From Salinimonas lutimaris (lineage in GTDB: Bacteria > Pseudomonadota > Gammaproteobacteria > Enterobacterales > Alteromonadaceae), in NCBI RefSeq assembly GCF_005222225.1, contig NZ_CP036536.1:272001-336000 (forward strand): a stretch of DNA of 64,000 nt, given 5' to 3'. Shown piece after piece: positions 19,478 through 28,763 of the stretch. The notes under the pieces were generated by a model, which was not told where the DNA came from, ran no database searches, and worked only from the letters and a program-made list of their open reading frames with translations. Within the stretch, counting starts at the first letter, position 1. Every line of letters starts with the position of its first letter. A program made the position numbers and the translations under genes.

Positions 19478-19825
19478 TCAGGCAAACCAGACAATCCAAT
19501 AATTGCTGGTGACTAGCACCAACGCAGTCAGTGCCGTTAACCAAAAGATCACCTGCCGGCGTTTTCGCACTTGAGGAACTGCACAGGCGGTGCCTGGCTC
19601 ACAGTCCTCAACGGGGCGATAGACCTTCCAGCCTGCGAAGCCAAATAAGGCTAAAACCAGCAGGATAAAAATGGGACGATAAGGTTCTAACAAGGTTAAA
19701 TTACCAATCCAGGAGCCACTCACGCCTAGCAGCAACAACACGAAAGGACCAGCGCAGCACAGGCCAGCGCCAACAGCCGCGATAACGCCGCCAATAATAG
19801 GTAGATTGGATTCTTTCTGTGACAC
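19478..19825 (-). CDS. merT: Mercuric transport protein MerT
   Basis: 115-residue inner-membrane protein with three hydrophobic helices. The first helix carries GAGLCCAGPF, the Cys pair that moves Hg(II) across the membrane, and the cytoplasmic loop carries CEPGTAC. It is the first structural gene downstream of the mer operator. Confidence 0.96.
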   Translation of the reverse strand: MSQKESNLPIIGGVIAAVGAGLCCAGPFVLLLLGVSGSWIGNLTLLEPYRPIFILLVLALFGFAGWKVYRPVEDCEPGTACAVPQVRKRRQVIFWLTALTALVLVTSNYWIVWFA

Positions 19826-19857
19826 GACTTACTCCTCTGATTTCAGTGTATGGAGCA

Positions 19858-19889
19858 AGTGTAATCTCCGTACCGATGTACGGAGTCAA
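19858..19889 (-). promoter_or_regulatory. mer promoter and MerR operator
   Basis: Read on the minus strand: TTGACT (-35), a 19-bp spacer and TTACAC (-10). The spacer holds the perfect dyad CTCCGTAC-N4-GTACGGAG (19866-19885), the classic MerR operator. The long spacer is the hallmark of MerR-activated promoters. It drives merT onward. Confidence 0.93.
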
Positions 19890-19918
19890 ACGTTTTTGTG
19901 ATGCCCGTGTAAAACTAA

Positions 19919-20311
19919 TTAAGGTTGCAGGGAGTCGATAATGGGACAATGTGAGTCATCGTTATTACTCTGACATTGCGTCAATAATGCCTTGAGTGCG
20001 CTTTCGAGCCGCTTCAGATCGGCAATTTTTTCCATGACGGCGCTGAGTTTATACTCGGCCAGCTCCTGCACCTGAGCACATGGGCGGTCATTCAAGCTTA
20101 GCAGGTTGGCGATCTCTTCCAGGGTAAACCCCAATTCTTGCGCCCGCTTAATGAACCGGATGCGATTAACCGTTTCATCGGGATAATGGCGGTAGCCCAA
20201 CTCGGGTTTTGGCGGTTGCTCTATTAATCCACGACGCTCATAGAAGCGAACGGTTTCTATATTGATAGCCAGTTCTTTGGCAACTTTACTGATAGTTCTT
20301 GTCATGTTCAT
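19919..20311 (-). CDS. merR: Mercury-responsive regulator MerR
   Basis: 130 residues. Winged helix-turn-helix with IETVRFYERRGLI, a coiled-coil dimer helix, and the mercury-binding cysteines C78, C113 and C122, spaced exactly as in classical MerR. Unlike Tn21/Tn501, where merR is divergent, it is transcribed in the same direction as merTPCA. Its ATG overlaps the stop of tnpS (ATGA), so it may be co-transcribed with the resolution gene. The operator lies between merR and merT. Confidence 0.97.
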   Translation of the reverse strand: MNMTRTISKVAKELAINIETVRFYERRGLIEQPPKPELGYRHYPDETVNRIRFIKRAQELGFTLEEIANLLSLNDRPCAQVQELAEYKLSAVMEKIADLKRLESALKALLTQCQSNNDDSHCPIIDSLQP

Positions 20312-21319
20312 ATCTCTTTTACCCGAACGGTATCTATAAGAACCGCCATTTTCTCCATCAATATATGGGTAGCGTTATTGGAGAGCTGCTGTCCTTCTTC
20401 AATGTACTCCCAGACGGTGGCATCGCTCTTCCATCCGCCTTGCTTTTTAATCAACTCGTTCTCGGGCTGCCGATGTAGAGAGGCCGCGCCGGAAGCTATG
20501 GCTGCTCAATTCCGGTACAAAATCGAACTGGCAGGCGTTACCCAAAGTCTTGAGTAATTCATTAATGGCACTGGGATTCAACGCTTTAGGCTGAATCTTA
20601 TCCCACCGGTTAATGGGGCGAAAAACCGGACCTTCATTAATGCCACCCAGTTCTATCCAGTTTTTCATGGCCGTAGCAGGACAGCAGTCTGGTGCACCGA
20701 AAGGTAATGCTCGCACTAAGCCGGAGGCTTGTTGATCGGTCTTGGAACTAGACAGCCGGATGAGAAGTCCTTCAGGTTCCCACACCAGATCACCGTAGCG
20801 AATGGCCACCAATTCGCTACGGCGAAAGGCACCGAAAAAGCCGGTCAACACCAGCGCGATATCCCTCAGTTTCTTTTTGGTGGTTGGTAGTTGCCGCAAA
20901 TGATTCACCATTTGGGCGACGTGCTCCAAGCGCAATGCCTTGGCTTTGCGCTTGGGTTGGCCATGGGTACGACGAACGCCTTCCATGGTTTTGCGGACCA
21001 ACGGATCACTTACTGGATCGATGAGCCCTTGATAATGGTGCCATTGGCTAATAGCGGTCAGGTGCAGATCCAGGGTTCGGGGATTAAGCGATTCGGCTCT
21101 GGCCAGCAGGTAACGCACGACAGTATCCCGATCCGAGGGCAGGCGACCACCCCATTTTTCAAATTGTCGAATGGCCGAACGGTAGGCTTTACGTGTGTTG
21201 TCGGATGTCGCTGCCTGGAGGTATTGCCGTAGTGGTTCGGGCCCCTGGCGTTCAACCAGGGTCGCATCCTTATTACGTAACGACAAGTTGCTAGCCTGTA
21301 TTGGCGGTTTGTTGTTCAT
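20308..21319 (-). pseudogene. tnpS: Frameshifted tyrosine recombinase of the co-integrate resolution system
   Basis: Tn4651-type TnpS, which resolves co-integrates at a site next to TnpT. Frame 1 (21319-20447) has the core-binding domain, GAFRRSELVAI with the first catalytic Arg, and HSFRRGLSTSAARE. It then shifts at about 20455 and terminates early. The second frame continues ELIKKQGGWKSDATVWEYIEEG, with the catalytic Tyr, to a stop at 20308 overlapping the merR start. Without frameshifting the product lacks Tyr and should be inactive. A sequencing error at this one base would restore it. Confidence 0.85.
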
Positions 21320-21523
21320 GAATAGGATTTCCTTCGATGTCGCTCAAAAGGCGGCTATGTACCGGCGTTACAAGTCGAAAATTTACGTCAAGATCAACTA
21401 GCCCACGATAAGGATGATTATCAGTGGTTAGTATCATGAATTCAAGTGATCTTGAAACGAACCAATATAATGTTATATTACGTGTTATGTAATATGTTAC
21501 TAAATAATCCGAGAGGAATCACC
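21320..21523. promoter_or_regulatory. Probable resolution (rst) site and divergent promoters of tnpS/tnpT
   Basis: The gap between the divergent tnpS and tnpT genes is where Tn4651-type elements keep their recombination site. It contains ATATTAC (21475-21481), a 7-bp spacer and GTAATAT (21489-21495), a perfect inverted repeat of the right size for a tyrosine-recombinase core, in A/T-rich DNA. Confidence 0.55.
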
Positions 21524-22573
21524 ATGGCCCGTGCCGGAGTCACTTATCACGATATCGCTAAAGCCGCTGAAGCCATTAAAACGCAAGGCCAGGAACCCAC
21601 GGTGGATCGGGTGCGCGAACACCTGGGCACCGGCAGCAAAAGCACCATCGCGCCATTGCTCAAGCGTTGGCGGTCAGACAATGGGGAGGCGGCCGATGTC
21701 AGTGGGCTGCCGAACGACCTCGTCGAGGTGGTAAAGTCCCTGCATGAGCGGGTACAGCAGATGGCCGACCACCGTATCGAACAAGCTCGCCAGGAATTCG
21801 AGACTTTAAAGGAAGAACTCCGCAAAGAGTTGACCCATGCCGACAACACCATGGCGCAACTAACTGCCCGACAACGGGACCTGGAGAACCAGACCGAACG
21901 GCTGAGCAAAGAAAAAAGCGAGCAAAGTCGGTCCCTGGAAGACGCGCGTGTCAGCCTGGCCAAGGCCGAGTCCCAGCGGGACGAAGCTGCTGCACGGATT
22001 GTTGAATTGAAGGAGAGCGTTGCGGAACTCAAACAAGAAAATAAGGATATCCGCGATCATTTCGAACATTACCAGCAGCGTACTGCCGAAGACCGCCAGC
22101 AGGAGCGCGAACAATTCCGTTCAGTTAACCAGGGGCTGAACGATCAGATCCAGGATCTGCAACACCGGCTCGCCCAGGCTGAGTCGAGAGCGTCAGAGCT
22201 GTTTGACGCCAATGTGCAGTTACAACGACATGCCGATGAATTAAAACGGGCCAATGGGGCGCTAAATAGCGACGTGAAGGGAAAGATAGAAGATGTCCAG
22301 AACCTGAAACACGAGCTTGAAGAAGCCGTGGCAAAGTGCCGGGAATACCAGCATCAAAATGATCATTTGGCGCAAAACATGGCCGTGCTCACCACTCAGA
22401 AAGCTGATGTTGATAAGCAAGTGGCCGTCTTATCCCAAACACTGGAGACCACAAAAACCGAATTGAAAACCACCCAGGATAAAGCGGCGCTTCTGATCGA
22501 CGAGAATAAAGTCATTCTTCAGGAAAAAGCCGTGATCCAAGGTCAATTTAAACAGCTCCAAAGTTCGCTGTAG
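21524..22573 (+). CDS. tnpT: TnpT, coiled-coil DNA-binding accessory of TnpS
   Basis: 349 residues. The N-terminal KfrA-type DNA-binding region (GVTYHDIAKAAEAI, VREHLGTGSKSTIAPLLKRW) is followed by about 250 residues of uninterrupted heptad-rich coiled coil. TnpT assists TnpS at the resolution site in Tn4651-group transposons. ATG 21524 has a GAGAGGA ribosome site and begins the conserved MARAGVTY; the open frame extends upstream to 21446 but that part overlaps the presumed rst site. The gene is intact, whereas its partner tnpS is not. Confidence 0.9.
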   Translation: MARAGVTYHDIAKAAEAIKTQGQEPTVDRVREHLGTGSKSTIAPLLKRWRSDNGEAADVSGLPNDLVEVVKSLHERVQQMADHRIEQARQEFETLKEELRKELTHADNTMAQLTARQRDLENQTERLSKEKSEQSRSLEDARVSLAKAESQRDEAAARIVELKESVAELKQENKDIRDHFEHYQQRTAEDRQQEREQFRSVNQGLNDQIQDLQHRLAQAESRASELFDANVQLQRHADELKRANGALNSDVKGKIEDVQNLKHELEEAVAKCREYQHQNDHLAQNMAVLTTQKADVDKQVAVLSQTLETTKTELKTTQDKAALLIDENKVILQEKAVIQGQFKQLQSSL

Positions 22574-22692
22574 CCGGATGGATGTATTTTGAGCGCCCGG
22601 CAGCTTAATGGTGGAATCGTCGTAGCTCATCAAATTTGTCGGTTCTTCCACTTGAAGCTTCTGTGCTTCTTCACATCAAGGATCTTTTGCCA

Positions 22693-23025
22693 ATGAATCT
22701 GCTGTCAATTTTCACAATATTTGTAATTACTGCGGTTGCCGAAATTGTAGGTTGTTATCTGCCGTGGCTGGTACTGAAACAGAACAAGTCGGTATGGTTG
22801 TTAATTCCTGCTGCGCTTTCGCTGGCGTTATTTGCGTGGCTGTTGACGCTTCACCCAACGGCGGCAGGTCGCACTTATGCTGCCTATGCGGGCATATATC
22901 TGGGCGTTGCTCTCCTCTGGTTGCGTATTGTTGACGGAGTGGCGCTCACCCGTTGGGACATCGCGGGGGCTTTGGTCGCATTGGTAGGGGTTACCATCAT
23001 CGTTATACAGCCAACGGCCGGTTAG
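22693..23025 (+). CDS. ynfA: YnfA/UPF0060 family membrane protein
   Basis: 110 residues with four hydrophobic helices, SMR-transporter-like size. Characteristic segments include [25 protein letters not shown] and the C-terminal [19 protein letters not shown] 22693 fits the family N-terminus; the frame is open to 22636. It is a passenger at the right end of the mer transposon, 80 bp from the terminal repeat. YnfA homologues are linked to efflux of cationic compounds; the substrate here is unknown. Confidence 0.9.
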   Translation: MNLLSIFTIFVITAVAEIVGCYLPWLVLKQNKSVWLLIPAALSLALFAWLLTLHPTAAGRTYAAYAGIYLGVALLWLRIVDGVALTRWDIAGALVALVGVTIIVIQPTAG

Positions 23026-23068
23026 GCAAGGCGCCATAATGTTGAATAATATCAGCCGCTTATGCTCA

Positions 23069-23105
23069 AAGTGGCTAAATCCAACGCTTTTACCGGCCGG
23101 ACCTC
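23069..23105 (-). repeat. Right terminal inverted repeat of the mer transposon
   Basis: Reverse complement of the left repeat with one mismatch; ends in GGCCGGACCTC. The next base begins a hipA fragment. Confidence 0.93.
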
Positions 23106-23578
23106 TACTTAGCCATTCATCCAATGCTTATAAAGACAGGCTCGCTTTTTTCCAGTCTCAGGTTGTTTTCTGGATGCTTGCGGCCATTGACGGCCACGCG
23201 AAAAATTTCAGTATTGCACTTAATGCCGACGGGTACCGGCTGACGCCGTTCTACGACGTAATCAGTGCTTATCCCTATTTTGGCCAGGGCAACATTCAGC
23301 GACAAAAGATAAAGATGGCGATGAAGGTGCATAGCAAGAACAAGCATTACCGTTGGCATGATATAACCGCGCGACACTGGCTAGCTCATGGCTCTTACTT
23401 AGGCATCAGTAAGGACGACATTCTCAGCATTTTGTCGACTTTATCAGCCAATGTCGAACCGGCCCTCTCGCAAACCTTCGAAGAAGCAAATGCGTATTTT
23501 GATGTGGCGGTGGGCGAATCAATATCAGCAGGTACGTTGAAGTGTAAAAACAAAATTAATGCGCTCTTGGATAGCTAA
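23106..23578 (+). pseudogene. hipA: C-terminal fragment of a HipA-type kinase toxin
   Basis: About 155 residues of the HipA C-terminal lobe remain, including the catalytic-loop pattern AIDGHAKNFSI and the metal-binding YDVISAYP. The upstream part is replaced by the transposon end; an ATG at 23039 inside the inverted repeat region gives only a chimeric reading frame. The N-terminal half and the HipB antitoxin are absent, so it is a dead stump. It is one of two unrelated toxin-gene remnants that flank the transposon. Confidence 0.85.
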
Positions 23579-24175
23579 TTGTTAACCGAGCACAATTCAC
23601 TACTAATGGAGCTGAATTCATTTCGGTAACGCTTTCCAGCTGGGCAGAGGAGCATATCCTCACACTGAAGTTAGCTAAGCCAGACAAGTATACACAAAAC
23701 TCGTACGTCGACTGCTTCAGCCGCACCTATCTCTCAGAATGGCCAATATATATGTGTTTAAAACGCAGAATAGAGTGCACTACCTGACCGAAAAGTGGCT
23801 AACCGCGTAGAACAAAGCCTTACAATGTACTGGGTGAGCTTAGGTCGAGGGTGTATTTCAGTAAGCATGAACAGACTAAAACCTTAAATTATGGTCGCGA
23901 CTAATTAGAGCAGATTCACAAAAGCATTTTCGGGCTCGAACTTTAGATTTACAGTCAAATTTCTGTTATGGCTGGCCGAAAGCTGGCTTTGAATGAGAAG
24001 CGGACGTTGGTTAGCACAATCGCGACAGTTCGCTTCAGACAAGGAACGAACGGTCAACGTCTAAATCAAATGCGCCATAGGCGTCACCTGGATTTTCTTG
24101 TTATTGCGGTGCAACAGGTTGCCAGCCATCTAAGGGGCCAACCTGAACATTGATGTCATACGCATACTGACTTTG
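23579..24175. other. Gene-free stretch between hipA and IS3 remnants
   Basis: No supported coding sequence. It holds one copy of the 24-nt hairpin motif (24028-24051). The remainder shows no structure I can assign. Confidence 0.5.
24028..24051. repeat. Dispersed 24-nt hairpin motif, copy 2
   Basis: Arms GTTCG and CGAAC, with TTC/GAA extending the stem around AGACAAG. It aligns base for base in length with copies at 5786 and 44726. Confidence 0.5.
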
Positions 24176-24406
24176 ATGAGCCGACGCGGTAACTGTCACG
24201 ATAACGCGGTAGCGGAAAGCTTCTTTGCTTCGTTAAAGAAACGAGTTACAAAGAAAAAGATATATGCCACCCGTAATGAAGCTAGATCAGAGATATTTAA
24301 TCTTATAAAGATGTTTTACAATTCCAAAAAACGGCATTTTCATACGGACGGCGTATTACCTGCTCAATTCGAGAATGTTTGGTTTACAAAACAGATAACT
24401 GTCTAG
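24176..24406 (+). pseudogene. 3' remnant of an IS3-family transposase (OrfB)
   Basis: About 75 C-terminal residues of an rve-type integrase core: MSRRGNCHDNAVAESFFASL contains the last catalytic Glu, then YATRNEARSEIF and FYNSKKRHFHT. Everything upstream of this motif, including the first two catalytic Asp residues, is missing. Confidence 0.85.
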
Positions 24407-24536
24407 TGAATGCTGGGGATTTTACTTTGACCCTTTCGGAATAATTTTAATTTTTTGCAGTATTTTTTGAACTTATACTTGGCTTGAGTGGTAAAAATTT
24501 TTATCTATCTTTTAATGCTTTTTTGAGGGTATAAAT

Positions 24537-25046
24537 ATGAAATATTCAAGGTTTTTTGCAATGATTGCAACATCCACAATTGCTATGTTTGGATTGATGT
24601 ATCTGAATACCTATGCAATGTCACATGTTTTCTTTAGTGAAACCAGAACATACATGGCTATTTACATGGGCGCGGTAATGGCAATTATCATGTTGGCATT
24701 TATGCTGGGTATGTATAGCAACAAGAAGTTAAATACCGCTATATTTATCGGCGCCTTTATCATTTTCATTTTAGGTGTGTTTTTAGTCCGTTCACAGACA
24801 ACGGTATCAGACACTTCTTACATGAAAGCCATGATTCCGCACCACTCAATCGCGATTCTTACCAGTGAGCGTTCGAACATTGAAGACAAGCGCACCAGAG
24901 AGTTGGCGAACGGCATTATCAAGGCGCAGCGCAAAGAAATTAAAGAAATGGAATGGCTGATTAACGATATCGAAAAAAATGGCAAGGCTAAAACTGCTGC
25001 AGAGGCTGAAGCGCGCGCCATCCCTGACTTTAAAGGCAAGCTATAA
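24537..25046 (+). CDS. DUF305 membrane protein
   Basis: 169 residues with three N-terminal hydrophobic helices (residues about 8-28, 40-60, 68-85) followed by a DUF305 helical domain carrying MKAMIPHHSIAILTSERS. DUF305 domains use the Met/His-rich M-I-P-H-H motif and often accompany copper or silver resistance genes. The C-terminal part is charged. ATG 24537 follows GAGGG. The next gene is 14 bp downstream, so both are in one operon. Confidence 0.85.
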   Translation: MKYSRFFAMIATSTIAMFGLMYLNTYAMSHVFFSETRTYMAIYMGAVMAIIMLAFMLGMYSNKKLNTAIFIGAFIIFILGVFLVRSQTTVSDTSYMKAMIPHHSIAILTSERSNIEDKRTRELANGIIKAQRKEIKEMEWLINDIEKNGKAKTAAEAEARAIPDFKGKL

Positions 25047-25060
25047 CTGGAGCAACGCTC

Positions 25061-25792
25061 ATGAGCAAGAAAGCAATCATTTATCGAATGGCCACCGATG
25101 AGCATATTTGCCCGTATGGACTGCGCTCTGTCGACCTGTTGAAAAGAGAAGGCTACGACATTGAGGACCATAAATTAACATCCAGAGAAGAAACCGACCG
25201 CTTTAAAGAAAAGCATGATGTTGAAACAACGCCGCAAACGTTTATCGACAATAAACGTGTGGGCGGCTACGACGAGCTGCGTGACTTTTTTGATAAAGAT
25301 GAAGCTGGCCAGCAGGGCACCACCTATACTCCGGTTATCGCTATATTTTCGGTAGCTGCGCTATTAACGCTTGCACTTCAATGGTTTGTATCGGGTGACT
25401 TTTTCTCAATACGAACATTGATGCTGTTTATTGCATTTTCAATGTCGCTGTTAGCGGTTCAGAAACTCCAGGATCTATATAGCTTTACTAACTCATTTAT
25501 CACTTATGACTTACTGGCGATGAAGTGGGTGCGTTACGGATATATTTACCCGTTTGTTGAAGCTTATGTGGGTATTGGCATGGTGGCGCAATTGCCTGCG
25601 CTTATGGTCGCGCCATTCTCGTTGTTTATCGGTACCGTGGGCGCGGTATCGGTTATTAAAGCCGTATACATTGATAAGCGAGAGTTAAAATGTGCTTGCG
25701 TAGGTGGCGATAGTAACGTACCCCTGGGCTTTATCTCACTGTCAGAGAACCTGTTTATGATAGTAGGCGCACTGATCATGTTGTTCTGGTAG
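25061..25792 (+). CDS. Glutaredoxin-MauE fusion membrane protein
   Basis: 243 residues. Residues 1-80 are a glutaredoxin with the active-site CPYG, the cis-Pro segment ETTPQTFIDNKRVGGYDEL and typical length. From about 85 onward there are four to five hydrophobic helices of MauE/DoxX type, with a late ELKCACVGG Cys pair on a cytoplasmic or periplasmic loop. Such fusions couple thiol redox chemistry to the membrane, but the partner is unknown. Between a DUF305 gene and a small Cys-pair protein, next to copAB, a role in thiol redox homeostasis or metal handling during copper stress is inferred. Confidence 0.82.
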   Translation: MSKKAIIYRMATDEHICPYGLRSVDLLKREGYDIEDHKLTSREETDRFKEKHDVETTPQTFIDNKRVGGYDELRDFFDKDEAGQQGTTYTPVIAIFSVAALLTLALQWFVSGDFFSIRTLMLFIAFSMSLLAVQKLQDLYSFTNSFITYDLLAMKWVRYGYIYPFVEAYVGIGMVAQLPALMVAPFSLFIGTVGAVSVIKAVYIDKRELKCACVGGDSNVPLGFISLSENLFMIVGALIMLFW

Positions 25793-25863
25793 AGCAGGGT
25801 AGTATAAGAGTTGGTATAAAACCTGCTTTTGTAGAGAAATTGAATGAACAAAATGGTGATATT

Positions 25864-26022
25864 ATGCAATTAGATTCAAGCTTTTTCTCTACAAATACCC
25901 TTACCTCACAGCCTAAAACTGAGCAAAATCAGACGCAAGGGTGCTGTAATAAAACCGATAGTAAAGATGAAAGCAAACAAAGTTTCAAAGACATTTTAAG
26001 TAGCCTTGAAGGCAAAAAATAG
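25864..26022 (+). CDS. Small hydrophilic protein with a Cys pair
   Basis: 52 residues from ATG 25864 (a TTG at 25840 would add 8). Highly charged and Gln/Lys-rich, no signal peptide, with a single GCCNKT motif in the middle. I do not recognise it. It ends 12 bp before a strong terminator and lies 71 bp after the glutaredoxin fusion, so it probably belongs to that transcript. The Cys pair could bind a soft metal. Confidence 0.55.
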   Translation: MQLDSSFFSTNTLTSQPKTEQNQTQGCCNKTDSKDESKQSFKDILSSLEGKK

Positions 26023-26033
26023 TACCTTTCAAT

Positions 26034-26067
26034 AAAAAGGCCGGCAATACATTGCCGGCCTTTTTTA
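26034..26067. terminator. Bidirectional terminator between convergent metal genes
   Basis: Perfect hairpin GGCCGGCAAT / ATTGCCGGCC flanked by A-run and T-run. It serves the plus-strand DUF305 transcript and the minus-strand copAB transcript. Confidence 0.93.
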
Positions 26068-26072
26068 TATCT

Positions 26073-26819
26073 TTAAAACCAAAGTCTGGCTCCAATAACC
26101 ATACCTTTTTCTGACGTTTCCTCGCCCATTGCTTTTAATTTATCCCTTTTATTACCTAAAGATTCACTCCAGTAGAATCCAATGTATGGGGCAAATTCTC
26201 TTGCTATTTCGTGTCGGTATCTTAGTCCTATTCTTAAATCACTAAGACCACTTTCACGATCGTATTTTTCAGAATCGGTTATATTAGCAACCAATTCAAT
26301 TCTTGGTTGTAAATAAGATGTCTGGGATAATAACCATTCATATTCAGCTTCGCCAACAAATTGAATATCACCTTCTTTATTTACTCTTAAAGAGTTTTCC
26401 ATTTCAAACCAGTATGGTGCTAATCCTGAAAAACTAAATACAGCGTATTCTTCTAAATTACTTTCGGAAGACAATTCACCTTTTACACCAGCACCAACCT
26501 GAAAAGACCAGAATGGTGAAATTAAATATCCATATAAAAGTTCAGCTCTTTCAAGATCTGTTGGCTTACCGTCATTTTGAGTATTTTCACCTTCGCTTTT
26601 AAATACTGCACGATGATAATCGCTTCCATACCATGCCTGCATATCCCACACTGCCCGATTTTCCTGTTCGTCGGTGCGGGTTAATTCAAGCCGGTCAAAA
26701 AATACCTGACCGGTGATAATTTCAGGCACAGGAGAAGGCCATTCGGGTTTAACCTGAGCTTGTGTACTGAAGCAACTTAGTGTGCCCACAAGCAAAATAC
26801 TTTTGTTGATGTTATTCAT
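26073..26819 (-). CDS. copB: Copper resistance protein B, outer membrane
   Basis: 248 residues, a signal peptide (MNNINKSILLVGTLSCFSTQAQ) followed by a predicted beta-barrel ending in A-R-L-W-F. CopB-family landmarks are visible: RAVWDMQAWYGSDYHRAVFKSEGE, AELLYGYLISPFWSFQVG, LRIGLRYRHEIAREFAPYIG and WSESLG. It is thought to bind or export copper at the outer membrane. ATG 26819 is chosen for its GGAG ribosome site and signal peptide; the frame is open further upstream into copA. It is 10 bp downstream of copA. Confidence 0.93.
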   Translation of the reverse strand: MNNINKSILLVGTLSCFSTQAQVKPEWPSPVPEIITGQVFFDRLELTRTDEQENRAVWDMQAWYGSDYHRAVFKSEGENTQNDGKPTDLERAELLYGYLISPFWSFQVGAGVKGELSSESNLEEYAVFSFSGLAPYWFEMENSLRVNKEGDIQFVGEAEYEWLLSQTSYLQPRIELVANITDSEKYDRESGLSDLRIGLRYRHEIAREFAPYIGFYWSESLGNKRDKLKAMGEETSEKGMVIGARLWF

Positions 26820-26829
26820 AATTTGCTCC

Positions 26830-28638
26830 TTAAGACACATTGACGACACGAAACATACCGGCTTCCATGTGATAAAGTAGATGGCAGTGAAATGCCCAGT
26901 TGCCAGGGGCATCAGCAGTAATCAGTAGCGATACTTTTTCACTGGGCTTCAAATTGATAGTGTGTTTGCGAGGACGCGGATAATTACCGTTTTCAAGCTC
27001 CATCCACATTCCGTGTAAGTGAATCGGATGGTCCATCATAGTGTCGTTCACCATCACAAGACGTAAACGTTCCCCAAATTTGAAGTTAACGGGCCCATCC
27101 ACCTCGTTGTATTTCACACCGTCAAATGACCACATATACCGTTCCATATTACCGGTTAGGTGCAGTTCAATTTGTCGTGATGGCTCACGTTCATCCGGCC
27201 AGGGATGCGCACCTTCTAAATCGGTATACACCAGAACTCGCCGTGGGGCATCTTCAAGACCAATACCGGGCTCATCAAGTCTGGACTGAGGATTTTTAGC
27301 AATCATTGCCGCCCCGGCACCGTGATGGTCATCATCATGCTCAATTATGATATTTTCTACAGGCAGAGCGCTAGTGTCGGCTTTAGTCTTGGCGTGAGAG
27401 TGCGCGGAAGCGCCGCCTGAATGACCTGAGCCTGACATTTTATCCATGTTTTTCATACTGCCCTGTTTATCAGAGCCCATCTTCATGCCATCTTTGTTGT
27501 CATTCATTTTCATGCCGCTCATGCCCATGGCAGCCATGCCGCGTTCGGTCATTTCACGGCGCTCTGGTATAGCAGCCGACATGCCCATTTGCGGAGTCAG
27601 AGTCCCGCGGGCAAAGCCACTTCTGTCAAAGCTTTCGGCAAAAAAGGTAAAGGGTTTGGCAGAAGTAGGCTCGACAATAACATCGTATACTTCAGCTACA
27701 CCGATTCGAAATTCGTCAATTTTGACAGGTTTTACGGGTTGACCATCGGCAGCTACTACGGTCATTTCTAAACCCGGAATTCTAAAGTCGAAAAAGGTCA
27801 TAGCAGAGCCGTTGATAATACGCAGCCTGACTTTTTCACCCGGCGAGAACAAAGCCTGCCAGTTATCGTCCGGGGTCCGGCCGTTCATCAGGTAGGTATA
27901 GGTGCTGCCGGTTACATCAGCAATATCCCGGGGGCTCATGCGCATGTCACCCCACATTTCACGCTGTTTCCAGGTTTTGGCTAAACCCTGTTCAGCCACA
28001 TCATCAAGCGTGTCGAATATGGTGCGTTTTTGATAGTTGTAATAACCCTCGGCCACTTTCAGTTTTCGCAAAACATCGTGGGGGTCTTCAAAAGTCCAGT
28101 CACTAAGCACAATCGTATGTTCACGGTCTGCGCCTATGTCACCGTCTTTAGGTTCAATAATCAAAGGCCCTAAGTGCCCACGCTGTTCTTGTAAGCCTGA
28201 ATGGCTGTGATACCAGTATGTACCGTATTGCTCTACATCAAAGGCATATTTAAAGGTCTCCCCGGGTTTGATGCCGGCAAACGACACTCCCGGAACGCCA
28301 TCCATGTTTTCGGGAAGCAGAATCCCATGCCAGTGAATCGACGTATCTTCGGCGAGTTGATTTGATACATGCAAGTTTGCACGCTGACCTTCGCGTAGCC
28401 GTATTAGCGGCCCCGGCATTTGCCCATTGATAGCAATTGCATTGCCAGATTTATGCCCAATAGGCATACGGGCGTTAGCAATATCTAAATGAATAATATC
28501 GCTGGTAAGCACCTGATCTTTGAAATTACGGCCCTGAGGCGTTGCCCAGACTGGCGCTACACGAGAAAGCGCAGCGGCAGCACCGACACCCAACGCACCC
28601 AATACAAACTTTCTTCTACCTTGAGCAATATCTTGCAT
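26830..28638 (-). CDS. copA: Copper resistance multicopper oxidase CopA
   Basis: 602 residues with a twin-arginine signal (GRRKFVLGALGVGAAAALS). Periplasmic Cu(I) oxidase. Copper-ligand motifs are complete: SIHWHGI, WYHSHSG, HPIHLHGMW and the C-terminal HCHLLYHMEAGM. A Met/His-rich insertion (residues about 375-445, with MGMSGMKMN and DKMSGSGHSGG) is typical of CopA and binds extra copper. ATG 28638 is preferred: GGAGG lies upstream and the Tat signal starts there; the open frame extends to 28689. First enzyme gene of the minus-strand copAB operon, preceded by a small Cys-rich secreted protein gene. Confidence 0.97.
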   Translation of the reverse strand: MQDIAQGRRKFVLGALGVGAAAALSRVAPVWATPQGRNFKDQVLTSDIIHLDIANARMPIGHKSGNAIAINGQMPGPLIRLREGQRANLHVSNQLAEDTSIHWHGILLPENMDGVPGVSFAGIKPGETFKYAFDVEQYGTYWYHSHSGLQEQRGHLGPLIIEPKDGDIGADREHTIVLSDWTFEDPHDVLRKLKVAEGYYNYQKRTIFDTLDDVAEQGLAKTWKQREMWGDMRMSPRDIADVTGSTYTYLMNGRTPDDNWQALFSPGEKVRLRIINGSAMTFFDFRIPGLEMTVVAADGQPVKPVKIDEFRIGVAEVYDVIVEPTSAKPFTFFAESFDRSGFARGTLTPQMGMSAAIPERREMTERGMAAMGMSGMKMNDNKDGMKMGSDKQGSMKNMDKMSGSGHSGGASAHSHAKTKADTSALPVENIIIEHDDDHHGAGAAMIAKNPQSRLDEPGIGLEDAPRRVLVYTDLEGAHPWPDEREPSRQIELHLTGNMERYMWSFDGVKYNEVDGPVNFKFGERLRLVMVNDTMMDHPIHLHGMWMELENGNYPRPRKHTINLKPSEKVSLLITADAPGNWAFHCHLLYHMEAGMFRVVNVS

Positions 28639-28763
28639 AACAAGGTTCCTCCACAACTCTCGCGCCGTTTCACAAAGGGTGTAGTGCATTGAATAAATAT
28701 AGACAGCACAACAGCCCCATGAAATTTGGCTATGTTCAAATAAATTCTTTTAACGTATTTAAA

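Noticed and set aside
23039..23105. An ATG in the transposon right end as the true start of the HipA protein
   Set aside because: The codons up to 23105 come from the transposon repeat, so the frame is a chance fusion to a truncated hipA.
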